Source of the DNA: Bacteroidota bacterium
GTDB taxonomy: Bacteria > Bacteroidota > Bacteroidia > Flavobacteriales > Schleiferiaceae
Assembly: GCA_024742495.1 (NCBI GenBank)
Contig: JANSYJ010000010.1
Location: 1 to 64,000 of the forward strand
DNA: 64,000 nucleotides
Direction of reading: 5' to 3'
Made by a program: the position numbers and the translations under genes
In this document: in pieces, positions 1 to 8,262 of the stretch
How positions within the stretch are numbered: the first letter of the stretch is position 1
Layout of the letters: the number at the start of each line of letters is the position of its first letter
Notes under the pieces: generated by a model
What the model was told of the DNA's origin: nothing
The model's input: the letters and a program-made list of their open reading frames with translations, nothing else
Database searches by the model: none

Positions 1-105
1 GGAAAGCACAAACTGTCGGCTTTGAACGCCGTGGCAAATAAAATTGTATTACGAATTTTTGCTGTAGCCAATCGAGAAGAACCTTTTGTGAAATTAGCGG
101 CCTAA
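1..105 (+). CDS. IS110-family transposase, C-terminal end (partial)
   Basis: Reading frame 1 is open from the window edge to a TAA at 103-105 and encodes 34 residues beginning GKHKLSALNAVANKI and ending FVKLAA. The basic, helix-rich ending with the pattern KxxLNAVxxKIxxRxFAVxxRxxPF resembles the tail that follows the serine domain of IS110/IS116/IS902 (DEDD) transposases. The rest of the gene lies outside the window, so neither catalytic domain can be checked. It is followed directly by palindromic intergenic repeats, a usual neighbourhood for IS110-type elements. The family call rests on a short stretch and is moderate. Confidence 0.5.
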   Translation, partial: GKHKLSALNAVANKIVLRIFAVANREEPFVKLAA

Positions 106-137
106 AAGTTTGTTTTAATCTTAGAATGCTCACCATG

Positions 138-175
138 ACAGTCTAAACCTTGTCACCCTGAGCTTGTCGAGGGGC
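138..175 (+). repeat. REP-like palindromic repeat, copy A
   Basis: A 38-bp unit ending in the imperfect palindrome CCCTGAGCTTGTCGAGGGG. It matches 281-318 in direct orientation at 35 of 38 positions. The longer 48-bp span 128-175 matches the reverse complement of 62748-62795 at 45 of 48 positions. Motifs of the GAGCTTGTCGAGGG type are widely scattered intergenic repeats in many bacterial genomes. Confidence 0.8.
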
Positions 176-250
176 CGCTTCGCTGTTAGAACCTAGACCT
201 GAGATCAGTCGCTGTGCTCCTTGAGAGAGGGATGGCGTTTTAAAGTAGCG
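175..250 (+). repeat. Dispersed 76-bp element, left copy
   Basis: From CCGCTTCGCT to TAAAGTAGCG. The reverse complement of 63077-63152 aligns over the full 76 bp without gaps and with only about seven mismatches. A third, more diverged copy of the GCGAAGCGG end is at 63756-63802. It is noncoding in all frames and lies next to REP-like units at both window ends. Confidence 0.8.
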
Positions 251-280
251 AGCATTAGTCTGTAGCTAAAGCTTTTTATT

Positions 281-318
281 ACAGCCTAAACCTGGTCACC
301 CCGAGCTTGTCGAGGGGC
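281..318 (+). repeat. REP-like palindromic repeat, copy B
   Basis: Direct repeat of 138-175 with three mismatches. Its core is CCCCGAGCTTGTCGAGGGG, followed by a short extra GAGGGGC reiteration. Confidence 0.8.
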
Positions 319-449
319 GAGGGGCTATTATAGAGCAGAAAAAAAACAAGAACTTTATGAAAACCAAAAGGTCGCTAAGCTGGCACCCTAAACCGAATAC
401 GCGAATGATTTTGCTAAGGGGGAATGCCCAAAAAAATTAAAGCAAGCTC

Positions 450-1070
450 CTAAATATCCCTTAGGTTTTCGGGAGGCCATATCAGCCTTAGCATAAAGAG
501 GAAAACACTAAAAACGCCAATCATAGCCCATTGATGTTGATGCTGAAAGGGGTGAACAAAGAGCTGCAAGCATTCTACTACTAAGGATCGAGGATTGGCT
601 AAAACATCCCAGCTGTTAAATCGCAGGTACCTACCCAAGTAAACGCCATAGGCTGAAAGACCTAAGAAGAAAGCATTCCATATCCAAGAAGCAATAAATG
701 GGAATTTGGCTTTAAGCTCCTTTAATATTATATCCAGACTATCGAAAGCGAATTTTATCCCCGCGATTCCAGCGCTCAAGATTAATACTGTATCATACCA
801 TTCGAAACCATTGGAATGATCTAGATGGACCAAATCGGTAATGATATAAGGCGCATTAGGTAGAAAAAGTAGCCAAAATGCCATTCGTATCCAAGGCCAG
901 AAACCATTTTCAAAAGATTGTGGTCGCCATTTCACAAAGAAATAAGGCAAGGCTGCAAGGAAGAGATTCCACAGTAAAAATAAATAGGGACTTTTTCCTG
1001 CAACAAAAAAGGGACGAGCAAAACAGAGCAAAGCGATGAAAACTAGAAAGGCGATAAACTTTTTCGACAT
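450..1070 (-). CDS. DUF1361 domain membrane protein
   Basis: A 206-residue integral membrane protein with about six hydrophobic segments. It carries the DUF1361 signature PNAPYIITDLVHL at about residues 71-83 and GVYLGRYLRFNSWDVL at about 143-158. The function of the family is unknown, and members sit in the cytoplasmic membrane. The frame extends to a TTG at 1088, but that TTG lies inside a near-consensus -7 element (AATCTTTG on the minus strand, 1093-1086), so the ATG at 1070 is the better start. The gene is monocistronic: nothing on its strand is close upstream, and the next gene, at 1341, is divergent. Confidence 0.8.
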   Translation of the reverse strand: MSKKFIAFLVFIALLCFARPFFVAGKSPYLFLLWNLFLAALPYFFVKWRPQSFENGFWPWIRMAFWLLFLPNAPYIITDLVHLDHSNGFEWYDTVLILSAGIAGIKFAFDSLDIILKELKAKFPFIASWIWNAFFLGLSAYGVYLGRYLRFNSWDVLANPRSLVVECLQLFVHPFQHQHQWAMIGVFSVFLFMLRLIWPPENLRDI

Positions 1071-1340
1071 CGATAAATAGTAAAGCAAAGATTCTTAGCG
1101 CAATAGTCTGACTATTTTCAATATGCTCCGGTTAAAGAAAGATTAAAGAATAGTAATATGGTGCTAAAAACGAAATATAATCTACTATCAAAAAAAGCCA
1201 CCCGATTCTAACTTTTTAGTTTGATGCTTATTCGCCCATCATTAATAATTTTTAAAGTACTGAATAGTAAATACTTAAAATGCGTTAATCGACATTAATG
1301 GTGTATAACTTTTTACTACCTTGCTCCTAATTAGTAAATT

Positions 1341-1673
1341 TTGTCAAAACATATCACCTTACATTCCTATCATTTAAAGCCAGAGGCGGAGGAGGAGTTT
1401 CTTAGTACCTGGAAGGTATTAAGCGATCTTAATTTTCGCTATGCCGGTTGTTTGGCAGCCCGCATTCATCGTCGCGCTAGCCAGCTCGATTATTATGAAT
1501 ATTCCATTTGGCCCGACCGGGAAACTTATAACCGCTCTTCTAATTCTTTACCGCCGGCTGCCCTTGCACTAAGAGCTCGCTTAAGGGCATGTTGTAAAAG
1601 AGTGGAAGAGGCTTTAGAATTGGAGCTATTAGCCGAGCATAGAGCCAAGAAAATCCGCTCCGATTTTACTTAG
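1341..1673 (+). CDS. Small conserved hypothetical protein, possible dimeric alpha/beta-barrel fold
   Basis: A 110-residue soluble protein. The N-terminus (KHITLHSYHLKPEAEEEF) and the central WPDRETYNR segment resemble antibiotic-biosynthesis-monooxygenase-like ferredoxin-fold dimers, in which one strand is followed by a long helix and a WxdreaY motif. This is only a resemblance, and no catalytic claim can be made. The frame contains no ATG at all, so the TTG at 1341 is the likely start. The C-terminal third is rich in Arg, Leu and Glu and should be helical. It converges on smpB, with 2 bp between the two stop codons. Confidence 0.55.
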   Translation: MSKHITLHSYHLKPEAEEEFLSTWKVLSDLNFRYAGCLAARIHRRASQLDYYEYSIWPDRETYNRSSNSLPPAALALRARLRACCKRVEEALELELLAEHRAKKIRSDFT

Positions 1674-1675
1674 AA

Positions 1676-2131
1676 TTAGCGGCGCATGGCGCGATCCATC
1701 TCACGCTTTACATCGCGCTCCTTTAAGGTGTCGCGCTTATCATGGGTTTTCTTACCCTGGGCCAAGGCAATTTTTAACTTGGCCAAGCCCTTGTCGTTGA
1801 TATACATGTTTAAAGGAACAATAGTGCGATTGCCTTTTTCGGCTTCAGCCTTAAGCTTCTCTAATTCACGTTTATGCAAAAGCAGTAAACGCTCGCGCAG
1901 CGGCTCATGGTTATTAATATTACCATGATCATATTCCGCAATATGCATGTTTTTTATAAGCAGGCGATTCTCCCTTTCGAAAAAGCAATAGGCTTCCTGC
2001 AAGCTGGCTTTACCTTGACGAATCGATTTAATTTCGGTTCCCAAAAGTTTTATACCCGCTTCAAAAGTGTCTAGAATCTCGTAATTGAAACGAGCCTTCC
2101 GATTTTTGATATTTATGCTTTTCTCTGCCAT
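1676..2131 (-). CDS. smpB: SsrA-binding protein SmpB
   Basis: SmpB, 151 residues, binds tmRNA and brings it to stalled ribosomes for trans-translation. The typical beginning (INIKNRKARFNYEILDTFEAG), the EAYCFFE region and the basic C-terminal tail (KKTHDKRDTLKERDVKREM) that occupies the mRNA channel are all present, and the length is normal for the family. The start is an ATG, with a TATCTTCG -7 candidate eight bases upstream on the same strand. It is divergent from pyrD; the two promoters lie within about 45 bp of each other. Confidence 0.96.
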   Translation of the reverse strand: MAEKSINIKNRKARFNYEILDTFEAGIKLLGTEIKSIRQGKASLQEAYCFFERENRLLIKNMHIAEYDHGNINNHEPLRERLLLLHKRELEKLKAEAEKGNRTIVPLNMYINDKGLAKLKIALAQGKKTHDKRDTLKERDVKREMDRAMRR

Positions 2132-2139
2132 TGAATCGG

Positions 2140-2147
2140 CGAAGATA
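2140..2147 (-). promoter_or_regulatory. Candidate -7 promoter element of smpB
   Basis: TATCTTCG, fitting the Bacteroidota TAnnTTTG motif with the TTCG variant seen at several other genes here. It lies eight bases before the smpB ATG, giving a near-leaderless transcript. Confidence 0.45.
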
Positions 2148-2174
2148 CTATCTCTTAAGCAGCTAACATAGTGT

Positions 2175-2182
2175 TATCTTTG
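2175..2182 (+). promoter_or_regulatory. Candidate -7 promoter element of pyrD
   Basis: TATCTTTG, an exact TAnnTTTG match, 14 bases before the pyrD ATG at 2197. Transcription should begin a few bases downstream, leaving a leader of about ten nucleotides. Confidence 0.6.
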
Positions 2183-2196
2183 CGCAAAATTTCCAC

Positions 2197-3216
2197 ATGT
2201 ATCGGAGCCTTATTCGCCCATTACTTTTTAAACTCGACCCTGAGAATGCACATCACTTCACCTTTAATTTAATAAAGAACATCCACCGGATACCAGGAGT
2301 GGCTGCGATAAACCGGGCTTTGTTTCGTCCAAAATCGAATGATCCGATAGAATTATGGGGCCTGAAATTCCCCAACAGGGTGGGTTTAGCAGCTGGTTTT
2401 GATAAAGATGCCTTGCTGTATAAGGAGCTATATAACTACGGCTTTGGCTTTATAGAAGTGGGTACCGTAACCCCTAAAGGGCAAGAAGGAAATCCTAAGC
2501 CTCGTATGTTCCGACTGCCTCAAGATCAAGGTCTAATAAATCGAATGGGATTTAATAACCAAGGTTTGGAGCATTTGCAAAAGCAATTGATGGCCAAGCG
2601 ACCGAAGGATTTGATTATTGGTGGAAACATCGGAAAGAATAAACTTACCCCTAATGAGCAGGCTCTGGATGATTACCGCGCTTGTAGAAAAGCCTTACAT
2701 CCATATGTAGATTATTTTGTTGTGAATGTAAGCTCTCCCAATACGCCTAATCTCCGCGATTTGCAGGAAAAAGAACCCCTGAAACGGATTCTCAAAAATC
2801 TAAAAGAAGATGATGCCCAAGAAGATAAGTCAAAACCAATTCTATTAAAAATCGCTCCCGATTTGAGCAATGCTCAGCTAGATGATATTATTGAAATAGT
2901 AGAGGAAACTGGAATTGAAGGCCTCATTGCAACCAATACCACCATTAGCAGAGATGGTTTAAAAACGGAAAAGGCCCGCATTGAAGAAATTGGTGCCGGT
3001 GGACTAAGCGGTCAGCCCGTGAAAAATAGATCTACGGAAGTGATCCGATATCTAAAGCAAAATGCCAAAATTGACTTTCCCATTATTGCAGTAGGAGGGG
3101 TGCAAAGCAGGGCCGATTATCTTGAAAAGCTAGAAGCCGGTGCCAGTCTGGTGCAAGTGTATACGGGATTCATCTACCAAGGGCCAGGCCTGGTTAAACA
3201 ATTGCTTAGCGATTAA
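2197..3216 (+). CDS. pyrD: Dihydroorotate dehydrogenase (quinone), class 2
   Basis: Class 2 PyrD, 339 residues, oxidises dihydroorotate to orotate with FMN and passes electrons to the quinone pool at the membrane (pyrimidine synthesis). Visible motifs: an amphipathic N-terminal helix pair ([19 protein letters not shown]), [13 protein letters not shown], the [14 protein letters not shown] loop carrying the catalytic serine typical of class 2, TNTT, and the phosphate-binding [20 protein letters not shown] near the end. The length is normal. A TATCTTTG promoter lies just upstream. The 3' end overlaps the convergent hybrid kinase gene by 11 bp. Confidence 0.96.
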   Translation: MYRSLIRPLLFKLDPENAHHFTFNLIKNIHRIPGVAAINRALFRPKSNDPIELWGLKFPNRVGLAAGFDKDALLYKELYNYGFGFIEVGTVTPKGQEGNPKPRMFRLPQDQGLINRMGFNNQGLEHLQKQLMAKRPKDLIIGGNIGKNKLTPNEQALDDYRACRKALHPYVDYFVVNVSSPNTPNLRDLQEKEPLKRILKNLKEDDAQEDKSKPILLKIAPDLSNAQLDDIIEIVEETGIEGLIATNTTISRDGLKTEKARIEEIGAGGLSGQPVKNRSTEVIRYLKQNAKIDFPIIAVGGVQSRADYLEKLEAGASLVQVYTGFIYQGPGLVKQLLSD

Positions 3217-4795
3217 GATATTGTTCTAAGGTCTTGTAAAACAAGGTTTTGTTTAATGGTTTGGAGAGGTAATCATTACAACCTTCCGAAAGTGCTTTCT
3301 CTTTATCCTGATGCATGGCATAAGCGGTTTGAGCAATAATGGGAACCTGCTCGTTGATTTCTCGGATTTGCTTAGTTGCCTCAAACCCATTCATCATTGG
3401 CATTTTAAGGTCCATTAGTATAAGATCGAAATCGGCATTTTGGCGATAATATTGAACCGCCTCTACACCATTTTTAGCTTTTACGATGGTGAGATCAGCA
3501 ACCCGATCGAAGAGAAATTTTTCTAAAAGCTGGAGATTAATTGGGTCATCATCAACTAATAAGACTTTGGCCTCCTTAAATTTGTTTTGAGTCAAAATGT
3601 CTTGCTGATCTTTAGGCGATACCTTCTTTCCGCTGATAAAAGGTATTCGTAAACTTACGGTGGTACCAATATCAACTTGAGAGGCAATTTCAAGCTCACC
3701 ACTTAAGCAACGACTGTAGGCTTCACAAATGCTAAGTCCTAATCCCAAACCATCGTACTTTCGGGTTAGGTGTTCCTCAATTTGCACAAAATGCTCGTAT
3801 ATATGGGCTATATCGGATTCATTCATGCCAATGCCGGTATCTTGAACTTGGAAGAAAACTTGATCATTAAGTGCTTTGATGCTTAAGCTGATGCTTCCCG
3901 AATTTGTAAACTTTAGGGCATTATTTAAAAGGTGAATTAGAATGCCTTTAATCTTATTTTCATCGCTCCAAATAATCTGTTGATCTTCTTCTAAAGCGAG
4001 ATTGGCTTTAAATTCCAAGCCCTTAGCCTGGGCCCGTGGCACAAAAAGCTTTTCTATAAAAGCCAGTAGCTTACGCAGATTAACCGTTTGAAATTTAACC
4101 TTTAAGTCACCAGCTTCAATTTCAGAAATCTCAATAAGGTCTTGAAGGGTATTAAGTAAACGATCGCTGCTATCGCGGATGTTTTTTATGAAACGACTTT
4201 TAATTTCGCCCTCCAATTGCGGATCCTCCAAATATTCTAAGAAACCCAGAATGCCATTCATGGGGGTTCGTAATTCGTGAGATATATTATTGAGAAAAGC
4301 TGTTTTTAGTCGCTCACTTTCTTGCGCCTTTAGACTCACCTCTTCCAATAAATCAGTTTTTTGGTGGGCTTCAAGTTTGAGGCGATTTAGCTCCGCATCC
4401 CTTTCTAAGTTGCGGTTGCGATCATCTAGGAGTCGCTTTACGCTGAAGCGGATGGATTTCTTATTAAGATCTAAACTGCGATATTCTTGCAAGTCCATTT
4501 GATCTAATTCCTCATAATCTTCCAACTGCTGCTTGGAATCTAGCAAGATTAAGGGCAAATTATAATCTGGATAGAAGCGCTTTACTTCCTGCAAATATTG
4601 AAGTTCCTCCTCGAGCTTTGGTCCGGGACAAAAAATCAATAAATGAAAATAACTGAGGGCCTTAAGATCGGGGAGATCCTGTAAATTGGCACTGCTCATT
4701 AATTGATAGCCTTGATCTGCTAGAGCCGATTCCACCATTTTCTTGCAGGTGAAGTTACCGGAGTAAAATAATATTGGACTGGCGTTTTGCGTCAA
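3206..4795 (-). CDS. Hybrid sensor histidine kinase/response regulator
   Basis: A 529-residue cytoplasmic kinase without membrane segments. Residues about 7-123 have the pattern of a receiver fold (ILFYSGN strand, [17 protein letters not shown]) but lack the acidic pocket and phospho-Asp, so this looks like a pseudo-receiver. A coiled coil (125-165) leads to HisKA with [15 protein letters not shown] (H173), then HATPase_c with an NNALKF N-box (about 291), DTGIGM and GLGLGLS. A C-terminal receiver follows with DDD 415-417, phospho-acceptor D462 in LMDLKMP, T490 and K512. The start is a TTG; the next ATG would cut into the pseudo-receiver. It may be cotranscribed with the upstream receptor and CBS genes (51-bp gap). 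The ligand is unknown. Confidence 0.88.
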   Translation of the reverse strand: MTQNASPILFYSGNFTCKKMVESALADQGYQLMSSANLQDLPDLKALSYFHLLIFCPGPKLEEELQYLQEVKRFYPDYNLPLILLDSKQQLEDYEELDQMDLQEYRSLDLNKKSIRFSVKRLLDDRNRNLERDAELNRLKLEAHQKTDLLEEVSLKAQESERLKTAFLNNISHELRTPMNGILGFLEYLEDPQLEGEIKSRFIKNIRDSSDRLLNTLQDLIEISEIEAGDLKVKFQTVNLRKLLAFIEKLFVPRAQAKGLEFKANLALEEDQQIIWSDENKIKGILIHLLNNALKFTNSGSISLSIKALNDQVFFQVQDTGIGMNESDIAHIYEHFVQIEEHLTRKYDGLGLGLSICEAYSRCLSGELEIASQVDIGTTVSLRIPFISGKKVSPKDQQDILTQNKFKEAKVLLVDDDPINLQLLEKFLFDRVADLTIVKAKNGVEAVQYYRQNADFDLILMDLKMPMMNGFEATKQIREINEQVPIIAQTAYAMHQDKEKALSEGCNDYLSKPLNKTLFYKTLEQYLNR

Positions 4796-4846
4796 AAGCT
4801 AGAAGTATTTGCTGTAAGGTAGGAAAAATGCCCCGCTCTACATTAG

Positions 4847-5623
4847 CTAAAAATTAAAAGGATTATTGTTTAAATATTTTAAACAAGCTTTAATCCGACT
4901 CCCATACCAGGTAAAGAGTTCACCACTCACCAATAAACTCCGCATTCCTAATTCGTGAAAAGTCTTTAGTTCAACGGCTTTGAAGGAATAAGGTTCAGAG
5001 CTCAGAATAATGCGATCTGGCTTAAGCTCTTGAATGCTTTGTAAGGATAACTGGGGATAGCGTTCCTCATTTTCTGGGGCCAGGTTTTGCATTCCAATTT
5101 CATCAAATAGGCTTGAAATATAAGTGTCTTTACCGGCCACCATATAAGGGTCTTTCCAGATAAAATAGAGGTAGCTAAGGCCATCTGAAGCCCGGCAGCC
5201 TTTTCGAAGTTCCGCAAGTTCGCCGAGGAGATTTGCTCCTCTGTTTTCCAGTTCCAAAAGTTTGGCCAGCATTGCTATCATATCAAAAGCCTGATCCAAA
5301 CTGCGAACATCACTTACCCAAACTGGGAATTCTTTGGCCAAGGCCTCTATTTGATCCTGAGGATTCTCCTCCTTGTTGGCAATAATAAGGTCGGGCTTTA
5401 AGGACCGGATTTTAGAAATATCCAAATTCTTAGTGCCACCAATAACTTTTTTATCCAGCAGTAAGTTTGTCGGATGAACGCACCAGGAGGTGATTCCGAC
5501 CAATCGTTGTTCAGCGCCTAAATCAACAATAAGCTCGCTGAGGGATGGAACAGCAGAAACTATTCTTTGGGGCGCTTTTTTTAGCTCCACCGATCGACCT
5601 AATTGATCGATATAAATCGGCAT
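4847..5623 (-). CDS. Helical-backbone metal receptor (BtuF/TroA-like), no signal peptide
   Basis: A 258-residue protein of the class III periplasmic-binding fold used for cobalamin or iron-chelate capture. It shows QRIVSAVPSLSELIVDLGAEQRLVGIT at the N-terminus, GGTKNLDISKIRSLKPDLIIANKEEN, and a C-terminal half with TYISSLFDEIG and LKPDRIILSSEP. It has no signal peptide or lipobox, unlike transport-linked BtuF, and no permease or ATPase gene is nearby. It therefore probably works in the cytoplasm, with an unknown ligand. Its ATG shares an A with the TAA of the preceding cystathionine beta-synthase gene (TAATG), which implies translational coupling. Confidence 0.8.
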   Translation of the reverse strand: MPIYIDQLGRSVELKKAPQRIVSAVPSLSELIVDLGAEQRLVGITSWCVHPTNLLLDKKVIGGTKNLDISKIRSLKPDLIIANKEENPQDQIEALAKEFPVWVSDVRSLDQAFDMIAMLAKLLELENRGANLLGELAELRKGCRASDGLSYLYFIWKDPYMVAGKDTYISSLFDEIGMQNLAPENEERYPQLSLQSIQELKPDRIILSSEPYSFKAVELKTFHELGMRSLLVSGELFTWYGSRIKACLKYLNNNPFNF

Positions 5624-6996
5624 TAGCTTAAAGCACTAATCAAATCCTGCTTGGTAATAATGTGTTTAGATCCACTCGGTAGGTTTACAATAACCGCGTG
5701 ATTATCCTTGTTGATGAGCTTGGCCACTTCACGAACATCGAGGTGATGATCTACCTCCGGAAACGGTGTTCCCATAATATGTTCCACAAATTTTTCCGCT
5801 AATCCAGGGTCGCCAATCATGGCTTGGAAAAGTTGACTTTCATCAAGTGAACCTACTTGCTGGCCATCTTTCATCACTGGAATTTGGGAGATGCTATGCT
5901 TTTGCATTTTTTGAATGGCTTGAGCGATAACTTCATCCGGGCTAACCGAAACTAAAGGCAAGTGCTCATGGGCCTTAACCAAATCTCCGGCATTGCTATT
6001 TTCCGTGGTAAGGAAGCCACGATCGCGCATCCAATCATCATTATAAACCTTACCAACATACCTGCTTCCATGATCGTGGAAGAGCACTACAACAACATCC
6101 TCTGGCTTTAATTGGTCTTTTAGCTGACGCAATCCTTGAAAGGCGGAGCCACAAGAATATCCTAAGAATAAACCTTCTTTCTTGGCAAGCTCTCTAGTGG
6201 CTAAAGCGCCATCTTTATCGCTAACCTTTTCGAAGTAATCGATTACTCCAAAGTCAACATTTTTAGGAAGGATATCTTCACCGATACCCTCAGTGATATA
6301 GCTGTAAATTTCTTTTTCGTCGAATTCACCAGTCTCATGGTATTTCTTGAAAACAGAACCATAGCTGTCTATTCCCCAAATTTTAATGTTGGGATTCTTC
6401 TCTTTTAGGTATTTTCCAACCCCAGAGATGGTTCCACCTGTGCCTACACCAACCACAAAGTGGGTGATTTTACCTTCAGTTTGCTCCCAAATTTCGGGAC
6501 CCGTGCTTTCATAATGAGCCTGAGCATTTCCAGGGTTATCGTACTGATAGGGGTAATAGGAGTTAGGGATTTCTTTATGCAAGCGATCGGCCACCGAATA
6601 ATAAGATTCAGGGTGTTCGGGTGGAACGCTAGTAGGGCAAACATAAATTTCGGCTCCTAGCGCTCTTAGTACATCCATTTTTTCTTTACTCTGCTTATCG
6701 CTGAGGGTACAAATTAATTTGTAACCTTTTACAATTGCCGCCAGGGCTAAGCCCATTCCTGTGTTTCCAGAAGTACATTCGATTATGGTTCCACCGGGTT
6801 TTAGCAAACCTTCACGCTCGGCATTTTCAATCATGGTAAGGGCCATACGGTCCTTTACTGAGTTACCAGGGTTAAAGTATTCCACCTTGGCAAGTACTTC
6901 ACATGGGAAATCTTCCACGCTTTTATGAAGGCGAATCATTGGGGTGTGGCCAATGGTTTCGAGAATGTTATCGTAAATGTTTTTTATTGGACGCAT
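5623..6996 (-). CDS. Cystathionine beta-synthase
   Basis: A 457-residue PLP enzyme of fold type II that condenses serine (or O-acetylserine) with homocysteine, or with sulfide if it acts as a cysteine synthase. Visible: NPGNSVKDRMAL with the PLP lysine K48, ECTSGNTGMGLA, the GVGTGGTISGVG phosphate loop, YSCGSAF, and a C-terminal pair of CBS domains (about residues 335-455) that usually binds adenosyl ligands. The CBS pair and the length favour cystathionine beta-synthase over CysK/CysM. It has an ATG start, 33 bp after the LolE-like gene on the same strand, and is coupled (TAATG) to the metal receptor gene downstream. Confidence 0.9.
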   Translation of the reverse strand: MRPIKNIYDNILETIGHTPMIRLHKSVEDFPCEVLAKVEYFNPGNSVKDRMALTMIENAEREGLLKPGGTIIECTSGNTGMGLALAAIVKGYKLICTLSDKQSKEKMDVLRALGAEIYVCPTSVPPEHPESYYSVADRLHKEIPNSYYPYQYDNPGNAQAHYESTGPEIWEQTEGKITHFVVGVGTGGTISGVGKYLKEKNPNIKIWGIDSYGSVFKKYHETGEFDEKEIYSYITEGIGEDILPKNVDFGVIDYFEKVSDKDGALATRELAKKEGLFLGYSCGSAFQGLRQLKDQLKPEDVVVVLFHDHGSRYVGKVYNDDWMRDRGFLTTENSNAGDLVKAHEHLPLVSVSPDEVIAQAIQKMQKHSISQIPVMKDGQQVGSLDESQLFQAMIGDPGLAEKFVEHIMGTPFPEVDHHLDVREVAKLINKDNHAVIVNLPSGSKHIITKQDLISALS

Positions 6997-7029
6997 AGCT
7001 AAATTTCGTGCTTTTTTGGGCTGGCAAAA

Positions 7030-8259
7030 CTAATCAAAACGGATGGCTTTTGTGGGGCGAACCCGACTAACCAAGAAGGAAGGAATTAACAAACAAAGGA
7101 GGCAAATGATTAGGGTAACCGCATTTATTGAGAGAATATGCCAAAAATTAAGGTCAATGCTCACCGCGCTTACATAGTAGGTACTTGGGTCTAGCTTGAT
7201 TAATCCAAAGTGATCTTGCACCAAGGCCAAGCCAATTCCAATGGCATTTCCCCATAATAAGCCCTTGCCAATTAAGTAAGTAGCATTGAGTAAAAATATT
7301 TTTTGAATACTGGGATTGGAGGCGCCAAGTGCCTTTAGGAGACCAATCATTGTGGTGCGTTCCATAATAAGGATGAGCAGGGCAATGGACATGTTAATGG
7401 TAGCTACAATGATGATGATCCCAATGATGAGTAGGATATTTAAATCGAAAAGATCCAACCATTGAAAGAGCTGAAGATTTAAGCTTCGCACGTTCATGGC
7501 ATCATACTCAAAAGGTAATTTTAATCGTAAATCTTCTAGAAACCCTTCCGGGGCTTCATTGGAACCAAAGTGAATCTCCCAGGCACCAACTTCAGAGCTG
7601 TCCCATTTCGACAATCTTTGAACATGATCTAGATCACCAATAATAAAAGAGCGATCGAGCTTATCGAAATCAGTTTGAAAAATGCCTGCGAGGATAAATC
7701 GACGGCGAAGTGGTGCTTTATTTGGCCTTAGGAAGTACATCTCGCATTGATCATGAAGCGCCAGTTTTAACTTTCTTGCCAAAGGAGCACTGATAATTAT
7801 GCTATCATCGAAAAGTCCATCCTTATACTGCGGCAGGGAACCTTCCAAGAGGTATTCTTGCATAAAGCCCAAATCATATTGGGCGCCAATACCTTTAAGG
7901 ACCGCCCCTTCAAACAAGTCTTCATTTTTTAAGATCCCCGCCTTTTGACCATAGGCTTGAACTTTGGCAATATTCGGTACTGCTTGTAATTCACTAATAA
8001 GCTCTGCTTCCAGGCTTATTGGAACCTGCTCATAAGTTGGGGTTGGACTGTAATTTAGGATTTGAATATCTCCTCCAAATCCGGTTACTTTGTTTTTAAT
8101 CGCTTTCCTAAGGCCATTGCCCGTAGAAATAGCTAGGATCATGATTATTAAACCCATAGCAATGGCCCAAACCGAAATGCTTAAAACAGGTTTAGCAACT
8201 TTACGGGTAGCCGAACGGTTTTTTAAAATCCGGCGGGCGATGAAAAACTCAAACAGCAA
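7030..8259 (-). CDS. LolC/E-type FtsX-like ABC transporter permease
   Basis: A 409-residue membrane protein beginning LFEFFIARRILKNR, the usual opening of LolC/LolE-type permeases. It has one N-terminal transmembrane helix (about 25-48), a periplasmic MacB-PCD-like domain (about 50-260), and three C-terminal helices carrying FtsX-like sequence (ATINMSIALLILIMERTTMIGLLKALGAS). In Bacteroidota such proteins are inferred to help lipoprotein release or envelope export; the partner ATPase is not in this window. The start is a TTG at 8259, required to keep the conserved N-terminus. Only 3 bp separate it from the ATG of the divergent NamZ gene, and its likely promoter lies inside that gene. Confidence 0.85.
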   Translation of the reverse strand: MLFEFFIARRILKNRSATRKVAKPVLSISVWAIAMGLIIMILAISTGNGLRKAIKNKVTGFGGDIQILNYSPTPTYEQVPISLEAELISELQAVPNIAKVQAYGQKAGILKNEDLFEGAVLKGIGAQYDLGFMQEYLLEGSLPQYKDGLFDDSIIISAPLARKLKLALHDQCEMYFLRPNKAPLRRRFILAGIFQTDFDKLDRSFIIGDLDHVQRLSKWDSSEVGAWEIHFGSNEAPEGFLEDLRLKLPFEYDAMNVRSLNLQLFQWLDLFDLNILLIIGIIIIVATINMSIALLILIMERTTMIGLLKALGASNPSIQKIFLLNATYLIGKGLLWGNAIGIGLALVQDHFGLIKLDPSTYYVSAVSIDLNFWHILSINAVTLIICLLCLLIPSFLVSRVRPTKAIRFD

Positions 8260-8262
8260 TAG

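Larger units (their letters stand above)
106..449. other. Gene-free repeat-bearing tract
   Basis: No plausible coding frame. The stretch holds two direct copies of a REP-like unit (138-175 and 281-318) and one copy of a longer 76-bp dispersed element (175-250), each described separately. Sequence from 319 to 449 shows no recognisable feature beyond the downstream end of the DUF1361 gene. Confidence 0.7.
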
